Shown here in pieces: positions 31,297-43,233 of a stretch of 64,000 nucleotides of DNA. This DNA comes from Proteles cristata cristata. Lineage: Eukaryota > Chordata > Mammalia > Carnivora > Hyaenidae. The notes under the pieces were generated by a model, which saw only the letters and a program-made list of their open reading frames with translations, ran no database searches and was not told the origin of the DNA. Location of the stretch: assembly GCA_017311185.1 (NCBI GenBank), contig JAESUZ010005462.1, positions 558,001 through 622,000 on the forward strand. The letters run 5' to 3'. The translations under genes were made by a program, and so were the position numbers. Numbering within the stretch: the first letter of the stretch is position 1; every line of letters begins with the position of its first letter.

Positions 31297-31714
31297 TAGC
31301 CTGTTATCACACATCACAGTCAGCACTCCTCTGAGCTTAGATGAGGCTTCTGGTAGTAGATTGTGAGGGAAATGGACAGGGGCTGGGGATAACTCATGGT
31401 GACACTCCAGGTGGGATTACTCTGCCCTTTCCCAAGACCACTCACCCTCCTTTCAAGGCCCCATGTCCCCACAGTCACTGCCAAGTCCCACTGATAGAAA
31501 GGACAGGTGGGAAGAAAGGAGAGGTTGGTTTGAGAAGACACCCAAGGGCTGATCACCGGGTGTGGATCTTGCTTACCACATTTTATAAAAGCTCTGCTTA
31601 GAATTAAGAAATAATCCATAGAGAGAATAGAAGAAACAAGGTAAAATGGAGGGAAAGAGGAAAAACCTTTAATTCAGGAGTAGTAATATCACCTCCTGTT
31701 TGCAAAATACACAA
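31297..31714. other. Unassigned sequence
   Basis: About 400 bp with no recognisable feature. Confidence 0.35.
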
Positions 31715-31885
31715 AGGTTACCAAGCACTTGACACTGATGGTCATTATCAACGCTGTTGGGTGAACAGAACAGACATTCTTCCACTCTACAGATGAGGAA
31801 AGTGAAGGTAAATGTCTCACCCAAAGGCATTCAAAGGGTAAGACATGGAGACAGAGCCCAGATTCTGCACCTGGAGCTGTATAGC
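31715..31885 (-). mobile_element. MIR element
   Basis: Antisense MIR wording: 'ccaagcacttgacactgatgg', then 'tctacagatgaggaaagtgaaggtaa', then 'catggagacagagcccagattctgcacc'. Confidence 0.7.
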
Positions 31886-32933
31886 ATTCAGCGCACATGA
31901 ACCTGCTGTCCATGTCTCCCATGGCCCCTCCTGTGGTGAAAATCTTGCCGTTTCCCCCACCACTACCCTGCTGGGGGTGGGCTGAGGGCCGGGGTCCCAA
32001 CAGTTATGCCCCCCTCAGGGAACCTACCCGCCATTGCCTGAGCTCTTTAGCTTTCTCTTCTCCACAGAGAGAAGAATGTGATTTTGCCATGTAGACAGCA
32101 AGAACACCCACTTTTGACAGCCTTCAAGTCCTCCCAGCCAGAAACCAAACAGAAAGTCAAAGCCGTCTGTGTTTCTACCACCCCCAGGGTAGCTCTGTTT
32201 AAAATTAAAGCTCAGCATGTTTTCTTTTTTTAATTCACAACTTATTGTAAGGGGAGAAGGAAAGCTCTTGCCCTAGCGATTAAGTTTTCAGAAGGATCAC
32301 CGTTTAGCAGGGCCATAGCAGTGTTGCTGCTAGAAGTCAGGGGTATTTAAAGAATGTGAGCAGGAGTTCTTTCTTCTAAGCCCTTTATTTCATTTGCACG
32401 GTGCTAAGGCATTTGTCGCGAGAGGGGCATTTCCTAGCTATCAGGTCAAGTGCAATAAACTGGTAGGCAACAGACTACCATTGAGGTGAAATAATTTTTG
32501 ACACTTTAATGGTTATTAATATGGAAGGCTATCCGTCACCATCTGAGCTTCTAGATGCTCAGGGTTTTCTGCTCTTCGGCAGAGAAAATAGCTGGGCTGG
32601 GGTTTGGAAGCTGCTTCTGGGAACAGCAGTTAGGTTTTATTTGGTTGCTGAAGTTGCTTCTTGGTTCAGTACTAGTTCCAATCTTCCTGGGGCCATGTAT
32701 CCTTTAGGGAAACACAGGAAACCCCTGTCCTCCTCATGGTCATGCCCCCCACCCTCCAGTAGCTATGTCTTTGCAACTCAGGACTTTTTGTGGTTTGGGG
32801 GGAGATCTGGGAAGGCTCAGGCTCTGGTCCAAATAAATCAAATAGGGTAAGTCCTCAGCGCTAGGAGCCATCTCCCTCTCCATGAATCTAGATCATCTAG
32901 GCTGGAATGAGTTTGATGCAAAAAAAGGTGTGG
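31886..32933. other. Unassigned sequence
   Basis: No gene or repeat identified. A 113-codon open frame (32509-32850, starting at a non-ATG codon) resembles no known protein. Confidence 0.35.
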
Positions 32934-33516
32934 CAGTCAGTTTCTAAGATGGTCCCCCATGATTGCCTCCCTTGGTACTTATATCTCTGTCTAATCCATT
33001 CCCCATGAGTGTGGGTGAGTCCTGTGACTTGCCACTAACTAATGCACTATGCCTAAGGTGATGATTTCAAGACTATGTTAGGTTGTATAAGACTGTTTTC
33101 CTGGCTGACTCATCTTGCTCTCCTGCTGGCCTCTAAGAAACCAGTTACGTGTTGTGACTGCCTGTGGAGGGGCCTGGTAGCAAGGGGCTGCAAAGGCCTT
33201 CAGCAATGGACAGCAGCCTCCAGCTGGTAGCTGGGAGAAATCTCAAGTTCTCAGACCTCCAACCATAAAAGAAATACATTCTTCTAACCACCCCAGTGAG
33301 CTTAGAAACAGATTCTTTCCCTGCCAGGCCTCTAGACGAGAACACAGACTGACTGCCACCTTGGCTGCTGCCTATGAGACCCTGAGCAGGGACCAAGTTG
33401 TGCCATGTCCTGTCCCCTAAAGCCCAGAATTGAGAGATAATAGGTGTGTGTTGTTCACAGCTGCTAAGTTTGCAGTAGTAGGTTATGCAGCAGTGGATGA
33501 CTAGTACAAAGGACTT
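32934..33516 (+). mobile_element. MaLR/ERVL-like LTR, about 580 bp
   Basis: The wording 'accccagtgagcttagaaacagattctttccctgccaggcctctagacgag', then 'atgagaccctgagcagggacc', 'gagagataataggtgtgtgttgttcacagctgctaagtttg' and TTATGCAGCAGTGGATGACT matches an old mammalian LTR with an ATAATA polyadenylation region near its 3' end. The subfamily is uncertain. A relative in opposite orientation lies at 45850-46520. Confidence 0.7.
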
Positions 33517-33809
33517 GTGGGGAAAGAATGAGTAACGAAAGCACTAAAGAACACAAACTATGCAAGCCCTTTTGGAAGCATCATTTGCATTTAAGGAAGA
33601 ATCAACTACTTGAACTTCTTAGCCATCCTTTAAAGAAGATGTGACAGAAATACTTCAAGAAAAATCTGGGGAGAGCACTGGGTTTGTCACTTCCTGGATG
33701 GGTACTCCTGTGGAAAGAACAATCCCAACAAAGGCCGTGATAAGTTTCACGGCCATGATTGGGAGTGTGCTGGCCTACTTATACACAGAAGGAGGCCACT
33801 GTGGCTGGA
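33517..33809. other. Unassigned sequence
   Basis: No feature recognised. Confidence 0.35.
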
Positions 33810-34040
33810 GCCGAGTGGGCTAAGGGGTCAGTGGTAGGAAAGTGGTTCTTAGAAGTCAGGGAGGGTCCTGGAGTGGTCAGACAGACCCATGAAGCCACCA
33901 TAAGGACTTTGTTTTTTACTGAGTGGTATGGTGACTTGTTCAGAGGTTTTGGGCAATGGGGGGTGGGGGGGGAGGAATGGCATAATCTGACACATTCTAA
34001 ATCCACCTCACTCTCAGTCCCAATTTGTGAGGGTGCAGGA
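33810..34040 (-). mobile_element. L2 LINE fragment, antisense
   Basis: 'cataaggactttgttttttactgagtggtatggtga' followed by 'gaatggcataatctgacac' matches the antisense L2 order. A short stretch at 34090-34150 (CTGACATATTGGCTGCCCAG) may be an L2 3' tip in the other orientation. Confidence 0.6.
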
Positions 34041-34429
34041 GAAGACTGAGGCCTGGTGGCAGAGATGAGATTCATCTCTGTACCACCTCTCACAGGACTT
34101 AGTGTGATGTCTGACATATTGGCTGCCCAGTGTTTGTTGGATTGAACTGAGTGTATAAACCATCCATTATTGCTGTTAAGATTTTTTTTTTAACATTCTT
34201 AAGAGTTTAAGCCCCAGACATTTGCACAGTATTTAACTGGCTTATAAGAGCCATTGATATAACTGGTAAAATTAAAGGCAAAGCTATATTGATGAGTAGG
34301 GCATTTCTGGTTTTTTAACCCTCCTCAAATTGCATGGATAAGAAAAAAATGAGCAGATGATATCTCAGGTGGGCAAAGGGCACCCCATCCCTTGCCTGGT
34401 GATGTTGAAGAGGATGGGATAAGACAGTT

Positions 34430-34441
34430 TCTCTCTCTCTA

Positions 34442-34475
<34 letters not shown>

Positions 34476-34483
34476 TGTGTGTT
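34430..34483. repeat. Compound (CT)n(GT)n microsatellite
   Basis: CT units with one A interruption at 34441, then about 13 GT units. Confidence 0.96.
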
Positions 34484-34699
34484 GGGGGTGTGCTGAGGGG
34501 AGGTCCTCTCCTATAGTTTTTGTGAAGCTTTGCCCATAGCATCTGCTACTTAAGCCATTCAAGTTTGACTTGTGACTTCCACTCTATTGTTATTTTGAAC
34601 ATTATATTGGTTTTTTCCCCAAGAAGGGTCAGGACCCCAGAAGAACTCCTAGGACCAATAACGTGTTGAAATGCATGAACAGTTGAGTAGCTGAGGTAC

Positions 34700-35103
34700 A
34701 TGTAATGATGAATTCTATATGTGGACTAGGCTAGGCCACAGCACCTAAACATTTGGTCAAATATCAGTCTAGACATTGCTATGATGGCATATATTAGATG
34801 TGATTACATCAGCACAAGTGGAGTGAAAACTCCATATTGTGGGTGGGCCACACCCAATCAGTTGAAGACCTAAAAGAAAAATCCCTAAGAAGCGAATTCT
34901 GCTCCTGCACTGCTCTCAGACCCAAGACTGTAGTATCACCTCTTGACAGATTTGTCAGCCTGCAAGGTTGCTTTGCAGATTTCGGACTTGCTAGCCCCCT
35001 AGTCATGTGAGCCATTTCCTTAAAATTACTCTATATAGACAGATATAGACATAGATAGATAGATATCCTATTGACTCCATTTCCCTGGGAACCCTGACTC
35101 ATA
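34700..35103 (+). mobile_element. Old LTR-type element, about 400 bp
   Basis: It has 'ggctaggccacagcacctaaacatttggtcaaa', 'tgggtgggccacacccaatcagttgaagacct' and 'ttcggacttgctagccccctagtcatgtgagccatttccttaaaa'. It then has a TAGA-rich stretch at 35030-35065 and ends CTGGGAACCCTGACTCATAC. This matches a common mammalian LTR repeat that I recall, probably MaLR/ERVL-like. No internal sequence. Confidence 0.65.
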
Positions 35104-36688
35104 CTGTGTGAAAATTCCGAGACTGGAGATGTCTACTTTTCCCCCCTCCCTGAATTTTGGTCTAGGTGCTGTTACTTTCTCATTTAAACCTTGAGTGAAG
35201 CATGGAACACGTCTCCTACCTGAGGGGCATTGTCTGAGTGAGGGTAGATTGAGGCATACAAACAAGTCCCAGTGTTGCCAACTTGTGAGCAGAACATTCA
35301 AAGGCAAGCTTCTCAGAGTGACATCCCAGCCAGCACAGGGGCCCTCAATGGTTTGGACCCCTTCCTCCCCACTACCTGGCCCTCACGGGAGCTCCCCTGC
35401 TCCCAAGGGGTCCAGGGGTAAACCAGAGGTCTGCTCTTTCCTCAAGCATTAGCTTCCCCTAGGACCCCCTCTCTCTGCTCCCTACTCATCATGAATGGCA
35501 CCTCAATTCAGAGGAGATCTGATCAAGCCAAGGACACAAAGGTATGGGTATTTTGCAGCCTCAGCATCTATCCTGGTGGAGAACATGTAGGTGCAAAGGA
35601 TCTCTCATTGATGGGTTTACATGCAGGCATTTTGTGAGCAGGTTTAGATGTCCTGGCTCCAGTATCCAGCACAGATGAAAAGGCCTGGAGGCATGTTGGT
35701 TATATTCAGGGGTAGGGCCACACGGTCACCCCCTCTGTGGAGGTCTCCTCTTTCCTTGGGCTCCAGCAGTGCTTCAAGCTGGGTTGTCAGGTCTCATGCC
35801 TGGGAACAGGGGTTATTTCTAGTGGGTCCTCAGTGCTGAGCTACACCAGCTACATGCTCCACCCCAGGGAGCCTGGCCCACATTGGCAGGGATCCTGTCC
35901 CCAAACTCTCTCTGCCCTGTGACTCTCCCTCATTGAGCCTTGGTGATGGCAAGAAGAGTGCTCATTAGAGTAGGAATCTTGCTGTTTGCTCTTTTTAGAG
36001 CATATGTTTCCAGGAGAATCTGTCCCCAGGAAGGGTCCTGGAGCTGGCCCACACTCTTACCCAGAAGCGTCTCCTCCATGTTGGGAAATGGACTGGCCAG
36101 CTGGCCAGTATCCAGTTAGATTCCTGAAAGGTGAAGAGTCCTGTCACTCCTCTGGGTTCTACTTATCTCCCCAGAGTCCTCATTGTCCCATCTTTATCAC
36201 TGGGAGAGAATTAGGGATCTGGGGAACAGCCTTTTTGATCCTTCTCCCTCTCCCCTGGGGCAATCTTGCCTGTGTTCCTGTGGTCTAAGGATCAGTGTGC
36301 TTGAGCCTGGAGAATGGGGTCTGGCTGCATCCCCCCCAACACCCCAACATCGTGGCTGGTGTGACTTCCATAAATCACTGAGTCACACTGATGTCCGAGC
36401 TGCCAGTGGGACAGTTGCCAGTGAAACATAACCACATTTTCCTTCTGAAAGGACAGGAGTGACTGTTCTCTTCATGTTGACATAGATCAGCCTACTCGAT
36501 ATGTTAGAAGGTGGGGCATCTGCCCCAACAGACATTGCATTATAAAGCCAACTCAGCTCTTCAGTGGTTTCAATGAGTGCTCGGCACAGCACGGAGGTTA
36601 GAGGAAAAGCAGCAACATCTGAACGGCTGGCCAGCTAGCCAGCAGTCTGGGGAGTCTCCTGCCTCTTGAATTATACTAACATCGCTTA
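35104..36688. other. Unassigned unique sequence
   Basis: About 1.6 kb of mid-GC sequence. No repeat family and no frame with family resemblance. Confidence 0.35.
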
Positions 36689-36830
36689 TATGAGAAGGAG
36701 AGAGAGACAGAGAAAAAGAGAGACAGACAGAGAGGAAGAGAGAGACTGAGACAAAGAGACCAAAAAAGAGAGAGACAGGCAAGGAAAGGCAGAGATGGAG
36801 AGAGAGAAGGGGAGACAGAGAGGGAGGGTG
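36689..36830. repeat. Polypurine (GA-rich) tract
   Basis: About 140 bp of GAGA and GACA units with almost no pyrimidines on the plus strand. It lacks a SINE head at either end, so it is a free-standing low-complexity tract. Such tracts can adopt triplex (H-DNA) structure. Confidence 0.85.
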
Positions 36831-37697
36831 TACCTCCCCCACCCTCTGGAGGATGGAGAGGGATGGATGGGGAAGGATTGGGGTGGGGGTTTCCTCTACT
36901 CTAGTAGCTGTGGTTTAGACAGAGCCCCTCCATTTCTCCTTTTTACCCTCAAGTCAGCCAGGGAAAAATCCCTGTGGCAAGTGCACAGATGATCTAAGGA
37001 AGTTACCGATAGAGAGAAAGGCTTGCCTTCCTTCCTGGGTGCTTTTCCCCTTTCAAATCTCTTTCAAGCGAGCTTTCCAGCACATCCTTGGGACCTACCA
37101 GCAGCTTCTTTGCATCATGAACTAGGCTGTCTCCATCTTCACTACACCCGAAAGCCAGATGTGCTCCCCCTTGTCACGGAGGGATGAACAGGCAGCCAGA
37201 GGCTGCGCCTGTGTTCCATGTCATGAGCACTGTGCACTGCCATGAGCACTGTGGCCTCAGTGGTCAGCCTTTCTCTGCATGTGACCATCATGGGAATTGT
37301 GCCCTGTGTTCTTCTGGTGGGAGGAACCCACAGACCACAGCCCCTCTGTGCCACAGCTCACAGTGAGGCACTGAGGCTCTCAGCTATCGCCATGGGCCTG
37401 CCATTTTCCAGAAGTCTATGGCTTCTTCCAGTCTGTGTATTCAGCTACCTGAATGCCTCAGTATGTGTTTGCTTGCCATTCTTTCTTTCCCTCCTCACCT
37501 TCCTCTTTATCCTTCTTCCTTTCCACCTCTTCTTCCTTTTTTTTCATCTTCTGAAGCCCAAATTTTCTCTTCTAAGGCTAATTATGGCAGAGTCTTTAAT
37601 TTGGAAACCATTGTTTTGTCTTCAACAACAAATACTCAGGATTTGGGGAGATTTAAAATGAGCTTCTATCATTTATGTGTTAAGAATAAAATGTTCT
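36831..37697. other. Unassigned sequence
   Basis: No gene recognised. The 139-codon frame at 37242-37661 is driven by pyrimidine-rich text near 37480-37560. Confidence 0.35.
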
Positions 37698-37824
37698 TGG
37701 GGCACCTGGGGGTCTCAGTCTGTTGAACATCCCACTCTTGACTTCAGCTCAGGTCATGATCTCACTGTTTGTGGGTTTGAGCCCCATGTTGGGCTCTGCA
37801 CTGACAGCGTGGAGCCTGCTTGGG

Positions 37825-37873
<49 letters not shown>

Positions 37874-37921
37874 CCTCACCCACTCTCTCTTTCAAAATAA
37901 ATAAGCTTAAAAAAAAAGAAC
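37698..37921 (+). mobile_element. CAN-SINE with expanded CT tract
   Basis: Head TGGGGCACCTGGGGGTCTCAG at 37698, with a (CT)n run of about 19 units at 37833-37871 and a tail AATAAATAAGCTTAAAAAAAA. Flanked by AAAATGTTCT at 37688-37697 and 37922-37931, a perfect 10-bp duplication. Confidence 0.95.
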
Positions 37922-37931
37922 AAAATGTTCT

Positions 37932-39312
37932 CTATCCCTTCCTCCATTTTGCACTTAATAAACACATACTTGTTACACAAAGAAACCGTGGGTGTGCGAG
38001 TGTGGTCATCGCCACAGTAAACAGGCAGAGGGGCAGTGGGGAGTAGTTCTCTGTGTCTGTAAGCACAGAATATAAGGGTACACATCTCTTGGATCTGGAG
38101 GGAAGACATCTAGAAATACATGGTACCACTGCAGTCCACTAAGTTGTGAACATGCCTTCTTCCCTGGTTTATCCATGAATAGTCAGCCAAGTGGGGGCAG
38201 GGAGCATGCAACCCCAAAACAATTGCAGAGATAAAGACCATGACTTGATTCCCTTGCAACACTGTGAGCACGTGGGTGTGCTCATTTCCTCCTGGCCCAT
38301 TCACTGTATCTCCATGAAGTAGGCCGGGCCTCTGGTTATCAGCTGCAGCTGACTGAGGAGCCAAGCAAATTCCAGTCATTGCTCAGTGTGCGCTGGATGC
38401 ATTGATTCCCAGGGCTGTGAGTCTAGTGGGACGGTCGGGTGCTGGTGCCCCAAGCTGAGTGAAAGGAGGGCAGGCTTGGAAGAGAACACAGGCTGTTAGA
38501 GGCTATGTTGCAAGAGACAGACCGGGCATGCACCAAGGGGGCACCTGTCCTTGCACAGGGCATGTGCTCCAGGGATTAGAGGCCTGATCCCCCATTTAGA
38601 GGAGGAAGAGTTCCCCCACTCTGTTGCATCCCATGTGCTCATCTGTAAAATGGCAATATGCATTGCCCACCTCATAGGAGGTGCCTGGACTGAAGTCTCT
38701 GAGCTCCCTTGAACTCAGCTCAGAGAAGGAAAATTATAAAAGACTACATTATTTAAAATCTCCTTATTTTTAATCCTCTCATATTTCCTTATGTCTGCCT
38801 TTATACTTCCTTTATTTCTATATTACAAATATAAAACAAAGCCCACATCTTTTCCTACCTCCCTTCCTGGCCATCACTCCTGAGCCCATTCCTGTCCTAC
38901 TCTCCATAGGTCCCAGCTCTCTGGCTGTCAGAGTCCCCCAGCTAAGCCAGAGGTGGATCCACCATGGAGCTCACGAGTTCTTCAAGCTGCAGAGCACTGA
39001 ACCAAAGGGTCTGCTCAAGAGGCAGTATCTCAGGAGAAGTGAAATCAAATGACAAGCTAATCCCATTGTTCTTATAAGAGGAAGATTCCAAGTGTGAGCC
39101 AACAAGACAGTAACCTCAGAAACCAGAAAGAGAGACATTTCAAAGCAGAGGTCTGGAGATGGAGCCTAAGAAAATCCTCCAGTCCAGACAAGATTGCGCC
39201 TACCAGTTGAGTATCATAAATGTGCGAATCAGAGAAGATGGCTCCTGGCGCACATCTAAGAGGTTATTGCTCTGGGGAATGTAAGCCCTGCCCAGGGGGA
39301 AATGCAACTGGC
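37932..39312. other. Unassigned sequence with a MIR trace
   Basis: 38635-38690 (GTGCTCATCTGTAAAATGGC ... CCACCTCATAGGAGGTG) is a short sense MIR fragment. The rest is not recognised. Confidence 0.4.
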
Positions 39313-39683
39313 CTGTTAGAGTTTGCATGTTTGGGTTGCCCACCACCCCCCCAATTCATATCTTGAAGCCCTAACCCTCAAGATGAAGATATTTGGAAGT
39401 GGGGTCTTTGTGGATCAATGAAGTTTAAATGAGGTCATGAGGGTGGTGCCCTAATTTGACAGAGCTGGGGCCCATATAAGAAGAGGAGAAGGCTGGAGCG
39501 CTTCTGTCTGCACCATGTGAGCACACAGAGAGAAGGAGGCCATCTGCAATCCAGGGAGAGTCCTCATCAGGAAATGAATAGGCTAGCACCTTGATCTTGG
39601 ACTTAGCAGCCTCCAGAACCACGAGCAAAAACTTGCTGGTCGTTAAACCGTCCAGTCTATGGTATTTGACTACGACAATAGCC
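39313..39683 (+). mobile_element. MLT1-type MaLR solo LTR
   Basis: 'caattcatatcttgaagccctaaccctcaagatgaagatatttgg', then 'aatgaggtcatgagggtggtgccctaat', 'gcccatataagaagagga' and 'accttgatcttggacttagcagcctccagaaccacgagcaaaaa' give the MLT1 sense order. Confidence 0.92.
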
Positions 39684-39699
39684 AAAGGCCATGAAATCT

Positions 39700-39890
39700 G
39701 ACACCATTTACTATGTCCCAGGGAGGTTCCAAGCACTTGGCCTAGTCAGCTCATTTCATCCTCACCATTTTAACCTCACCACCCAGTGAGATCAGCCATT
39801 TTCCTCCCACCACACGGATGAAAACACCAGCTATAAAGAGGTCCAGAGATGAGTGCAAATTGCTTGATGCCTGCAGCTCCTGGGCCCCAC
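39700..39890 (-). mobile_element. MIR element
   Basis: Antisense MIR wording: 'ccatttactatgtcccagggaggttccaagcacttgg', then 'tcatttcatcctcaccatttt', then 'ttttcctcccaccacacggatgaaaacac'. It directly follows the MLT1 LTR. Confidence 0.75.
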
Positions 39891-40979
39891 ACTCCAGCTG
39901 TCTGGTGCCGGAGCCTGGACAGCAAACCGCTGGCTGTCAGTACCTTGTGAGGTTTTAATGGTAGAAGTGTTAGTCAAGGGCATGGCACTTTCAAGCTCCC
40001 CTGACTGGTGGCCTGAGGCTGCTGCCACCTGCCTGTCCATCCATGGGGCCTTCCCTCTCAGGGCAGATCAGCAGGTCAGAGGAGCTGCTGACTTGGCGGG
40101 TGTGTGTGTGTGGGGGGGAGGTGGTCAGGGAAGGTACAGAAAGGCTGGGCCTCCCGTTGATTCATTTTTCCCCTCTCTGTGTGCTCTTCCTGGCCTTTGT
40201 CTCCACCTTCCCCAGAATGGCTCTAGCCATTTCTGGGATAGGACAAGGGTGAAAGCTGGGAAAGCAGGGATTCCTGAGGACTTGTGCCCTGGCCCATGGT
40301 GGTTGGGATGGCCTCTTGCTGAGCACAGTTAGCAGATGATGAACACTCCCCACCCGTTTCTCAGGAAGGTGACATTTCACCACCGCCTTCGGGTGACCAA
40401 GGTGAGGGTGAACACGCACCATCGGCCAGGACTCCATACGTGTGAAAACAATGCCTTCTGTCACAAAGGCTGCGATGCTGAGAATCCCTTTTAAAGGGAG
40501 AAATCACGGGTCTGGAAGGAGCACGTCGACAGCATGAGAACACCATCTGTGCCACCAGGGCTCCCTATGAGGCTTGAGATGCATTTGCTGAAGCAAGCAC
40601 GCGTTCAGGTACTGCCTTTCCTCTGCAGGGGAGGGAGAGAAAGCTCCAGAGTGCGCCATGATCTCAGCTCTGACAGAGGAATATGTGCACCAGGAAAGGC
40701 CAACTGGCGGAACGAAGCAGCTTTCAACAGCAGTTTTCTTCTTTGCTCTTTTCCTAATATTTGACTTTTCATGTGGATTTCTTCTTTTGGCAACAATTTT
40801 ATGATATTACATTACTGAATCATAGCTAGTCAATAACATTTCTATTTTGTCAAGTGCTGAAAGTGTCGTTTCAAAAATCCAGGTAGGTGATATGTTGTGG
40901 TGCATTTATCTATTTGTTTTAATTGCTTAGTGAACTGCAAAGTAGTCGTGGCCACAGTGGTAACAGTGAGGGTGCTGCG
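39891..40979. other. Unassigned sequence
   Basis: About 1.1 kb with no recognised repeat or gene. It includes a short (GT)n/G-run near 40097-40120. Confidence 0.35.
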
Positions 40980-41345
40980 GTACATGAATGATGATGTATC
41001 AGGTACTTTGTCAGGCGTTTTATATGCATTATCTCAGAGAGGCCTCCAGACGACCCACAAATTGGATACTTTCTTTTTTAAAAAATATTTTTAAATTTTA
41101 TTTTTAATTTAGTTTGAGAGAGAGAGAGAGAAAGAGAGGGAGAGAGAGAGGGAGAGAGCATGTGGGCAGGGAAGGGGCAGAAAGAGAGGGAGAGAGAGAA
41201 TCTCAAGCAGGCTCCGTGCTCTCAGCACAGATCCTATGAACTGTGAGATGAGAGCCTCAGCCAAAATCAAGAGTCAGATGCTTAACCAACTATGACACCC
41301 AGGTGCCCTTGCATACTTTTCTTATCCCTTGCCCAAGGTAGTTGG
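40980..41345 (-). mobile_element. MIR element split by a SINE
   Basis: The left part (40980-41075) reads 'tgatgtatcaggtactttgtcaggcgttttatatgcattatctcag'. The right part (41324-41345) reads ATCCCTTGCCCAAGG. Both fit antisense MIR. Confidence 0.65.
41076..41310 (-). mobile_element. CAN-SINE
   Basis: Minus-strand SINE with a long GA-rich tract (41117-41205) and a degraded head (GGGCACCTGGGTGTCATAG, about 41290-41308). Flanks GGATACTTTCTT (41064-41075) and GCATACTTTTCTT (41311-41323) are a diverged duplication. Confidence 0.92.
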
Positions 41346-41712
41346 TGGGCATTTAAGAGACCACAAAGAGAGATCATATTCAGTACTGTATCTGCTCTGG
41401 CTGGGCAGAAGCATATGCCCTGCTTCCTTCTGTGTAGCATCCAAGATTGGGGGCACTGAACTGCCAATTAGACATTGGATTAATTGTAACTGGTAGTTCT
41501 GTACCTCCCCTCATTCCTTATTTTCCTTCATCCCTCTTTTCTCTCCTATCTGATGACAATAGAAATACTTATTTATATCTATTAGGCAATTGTTCCCTGT
41601 TACGGACTGAATTAGGTCCCTCAAAATTCATTTGTTGAAGTCCTAACCACCTGTACTTCAGAATGTGGCTGTATTTGGAGACAAGGTCTTTTAAAAAAAA
41701 AGCAATTAAATT

Positions 41713-41925
41713 GGGGTTCCTGGGTGGCACAGTCAGTTAAGTGTCTGGCTCTTAGTTTCAGCTCAAGTCATGATCTCGCAGTTTGTGAGTTCAAGCCCCA
41801 TGTCGGACTCTGCTCTTACCTTGTGGAGCCTGTTTGGGATTGATTCTCTCTCTCTCTCCCTCTCTCTCTGCTCCATCCCGTTTGTGTTCTCTCTCTCTCA
41901 AAATAAATGAAATTTAAAAAAATGA
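41713..41925 (+). mobile_element. CAN-SINE inside an MLT1 LTR
   Basis: Starts GGGGTTCCTGGGTGGCACAG and ends AAATAAATGAAATTTAAAAA. Flanks AAAAGCAATTAAATT (about 41698-41712) and AAAAGGCCCTTAAGTT (41926-41941) are a decayed duplication of LTR sequence. Confidence 0.93.
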
Positions 41926-42129
41926 AAAGGCCCTTAAGTTAAAATGAAGTCATTAGGTGGGCTCTAATCCAATATGGCTGGTATCCTCACAAGAAGAGGA
42001 AATGTAAACACTCAGAGAGATGCCTGGGGTGTGTGTTCAAGAAGAAAGACCATGTAAGGACACAGGAGGAGGATACCATCTACAAGCCACATGGAGAGGC
42101 CTCAGGAGAAATAATCTTTTTTTTTTTTT

Positions 42130-42560
42130 CACATTTAAAATCACAACTATGTTTAATAATATTCCACTAATTTTCTTAAAGAACTTTTCAGTGAGTATTT
42201 TAGTATACAGTCTGTTACTGAAGATAGGAAATCATCTATCCAAAGAAAGCTGATTACTGAGGCTAAACACCAGGTGACATCTTGGAGGTCAGGGTATGAA
42301 ACTACGCCGTGTACTTAAGCATCTTCAGGTTGGTTGCATTGGAGCCGACAGCATGAGGTATCATTATATACCCTTGGGGTTATACCCAAGGCTTTTCAAC
42401 ATTTGTTTGATGAGCCTTAGAAATGACTTTATGTACAGTCAGCACTGTCCATATTAGGGGTGATGTATGATGAGGGGTTGGTTTTCAGAGAAGGTTTTAT
42501 GTGGATATTAAGAGCTTGATCCTTTTTATGCCTGTAATGTTGCAAAAATCATCTTCCATA
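42130..42560 (-). other. Non-L1 passenger sequence carried by the L1 (candidate 3' transduction)
   Basis: Read on the minus strand, this segment begins after the L1's own A-rich stretch. It ends at a poly(A) run (complement of T-run 42117-42129), with an ATTAAA hexamer (complement of 42152-42157) about 22 nt upstream, correct spacing for polyadenylation. It has no CAN-SINE or L1 wording. It could be genomic flank of the source L1 or part of an unrelated mRNA joined by template switching. A partly open frame ends near 42310; I do not recognise it. Confidence 0.75.
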
Positions 42561-42803
42561 TTTTTATTTATTTTTTTTAATTTTTATTTTATTTTATTTT
42601 TTTTTACAAATAGTTTATTGTCAAATTAGTTTCCACATAACACCCAGTGCTCATCCCCACAAGTGTCCTCCTCCATGCCCATCCCTCCTCCCCCCCCACA
42701 TCCATCAGTCCTCCGTTTTTGTCAGCATTCAAGAGTCTCTCATGGTTTGCCTCTCTCCCTTTCCCCCACCATTTCCGCCCTTCTTCTCCCCCTTGGTCCT
42801 CTG

Positions 42804-43233
42804 TTAAGTTCCTCCTAATCCTCCTATACGTGCACACATATGATATTTGTCCTTCTCTGCCTGACTTATTTCGCTCAGCATAACGCCCTCAAGGTCCATC
42901 CATGTTGCTACACATGGCCAGATTTCATTGTTTCTCATTGCCATGTAGTATTCCATGGTATAGATAAACCACATCTTCTTGATCCATTCATCTGTTGATG
43001 GACACTTAGGCTCTTTCCAGGTTTTAGCTATTGTGGAGAGTGCTGCTATGAACATTGGGGTACATGTGCTCCTATGCATCAACATTTCTGTATCCCTTGG
43101 GTAAATTCCTAGCAGTGCTATTGCTGGGTCATAGGGGAGTTCTATTGTTAGTTTCCTGAGGAACCTCCACACTGTTTTCCAGAAGGGCTGTACCAGTTTA
43201 CATTCCCACCAACAGTGTAGGAGGGTGCCTGTT
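42804..43233 (-). pseudogene. L1 ORF2p C-terminal remnant, frame still open
   Basis: The open frame covers roughly the last 140 codons of L1 ORF2p. It has the Cys-rich signature [19 protein letters not shown] and [14 protein letters not shown]. Then follow TPMFIAALSTIAKTW, WFIYTMEYYMAMRNNEIW and SQAEKDKYHM before a stop at 42804-42806. The endonuclease and reverse transcriptase domains are absent. The frame is uninterrupted, unlike older L1s here, which supports a recent insertion. The open frame extends past 43233 into MLT1 sequence only by chance. Confidence 0.92.

Larger units (their letters stand above)
42119..43233 (-). mobile_element. Young LINE-1 with extra 3' sequence (chimeric insertion)
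   Basis: A minus-strand insertion of about 1.1 kb bounded by the perfect 17-bp duplication TCAGGAGAAATAATCTT (42102-42118 and 43234-43250). In element sense it runs as follows: 5'-truncated ORF2 end (43233-42804), L1 3' UTR to TTGACAATAAACTATTTG (about 42604-42622), and an impure A-rich stretch (42560-42603). Then come about 430 bp not belonging to L1 (42130-42560) and a second pure A-tail abutting the duplication. One duplication encloses everything, so a single insertion of a read-through or chimeric RNA is the simplest explanation. Confidence 0.9.

Noticed and set aside
37723..38046. Frames rich in SLSLSL or RERERE as repetitive proteins
   Set aside because: These are translations of the CT/GA tracts of SINEs.
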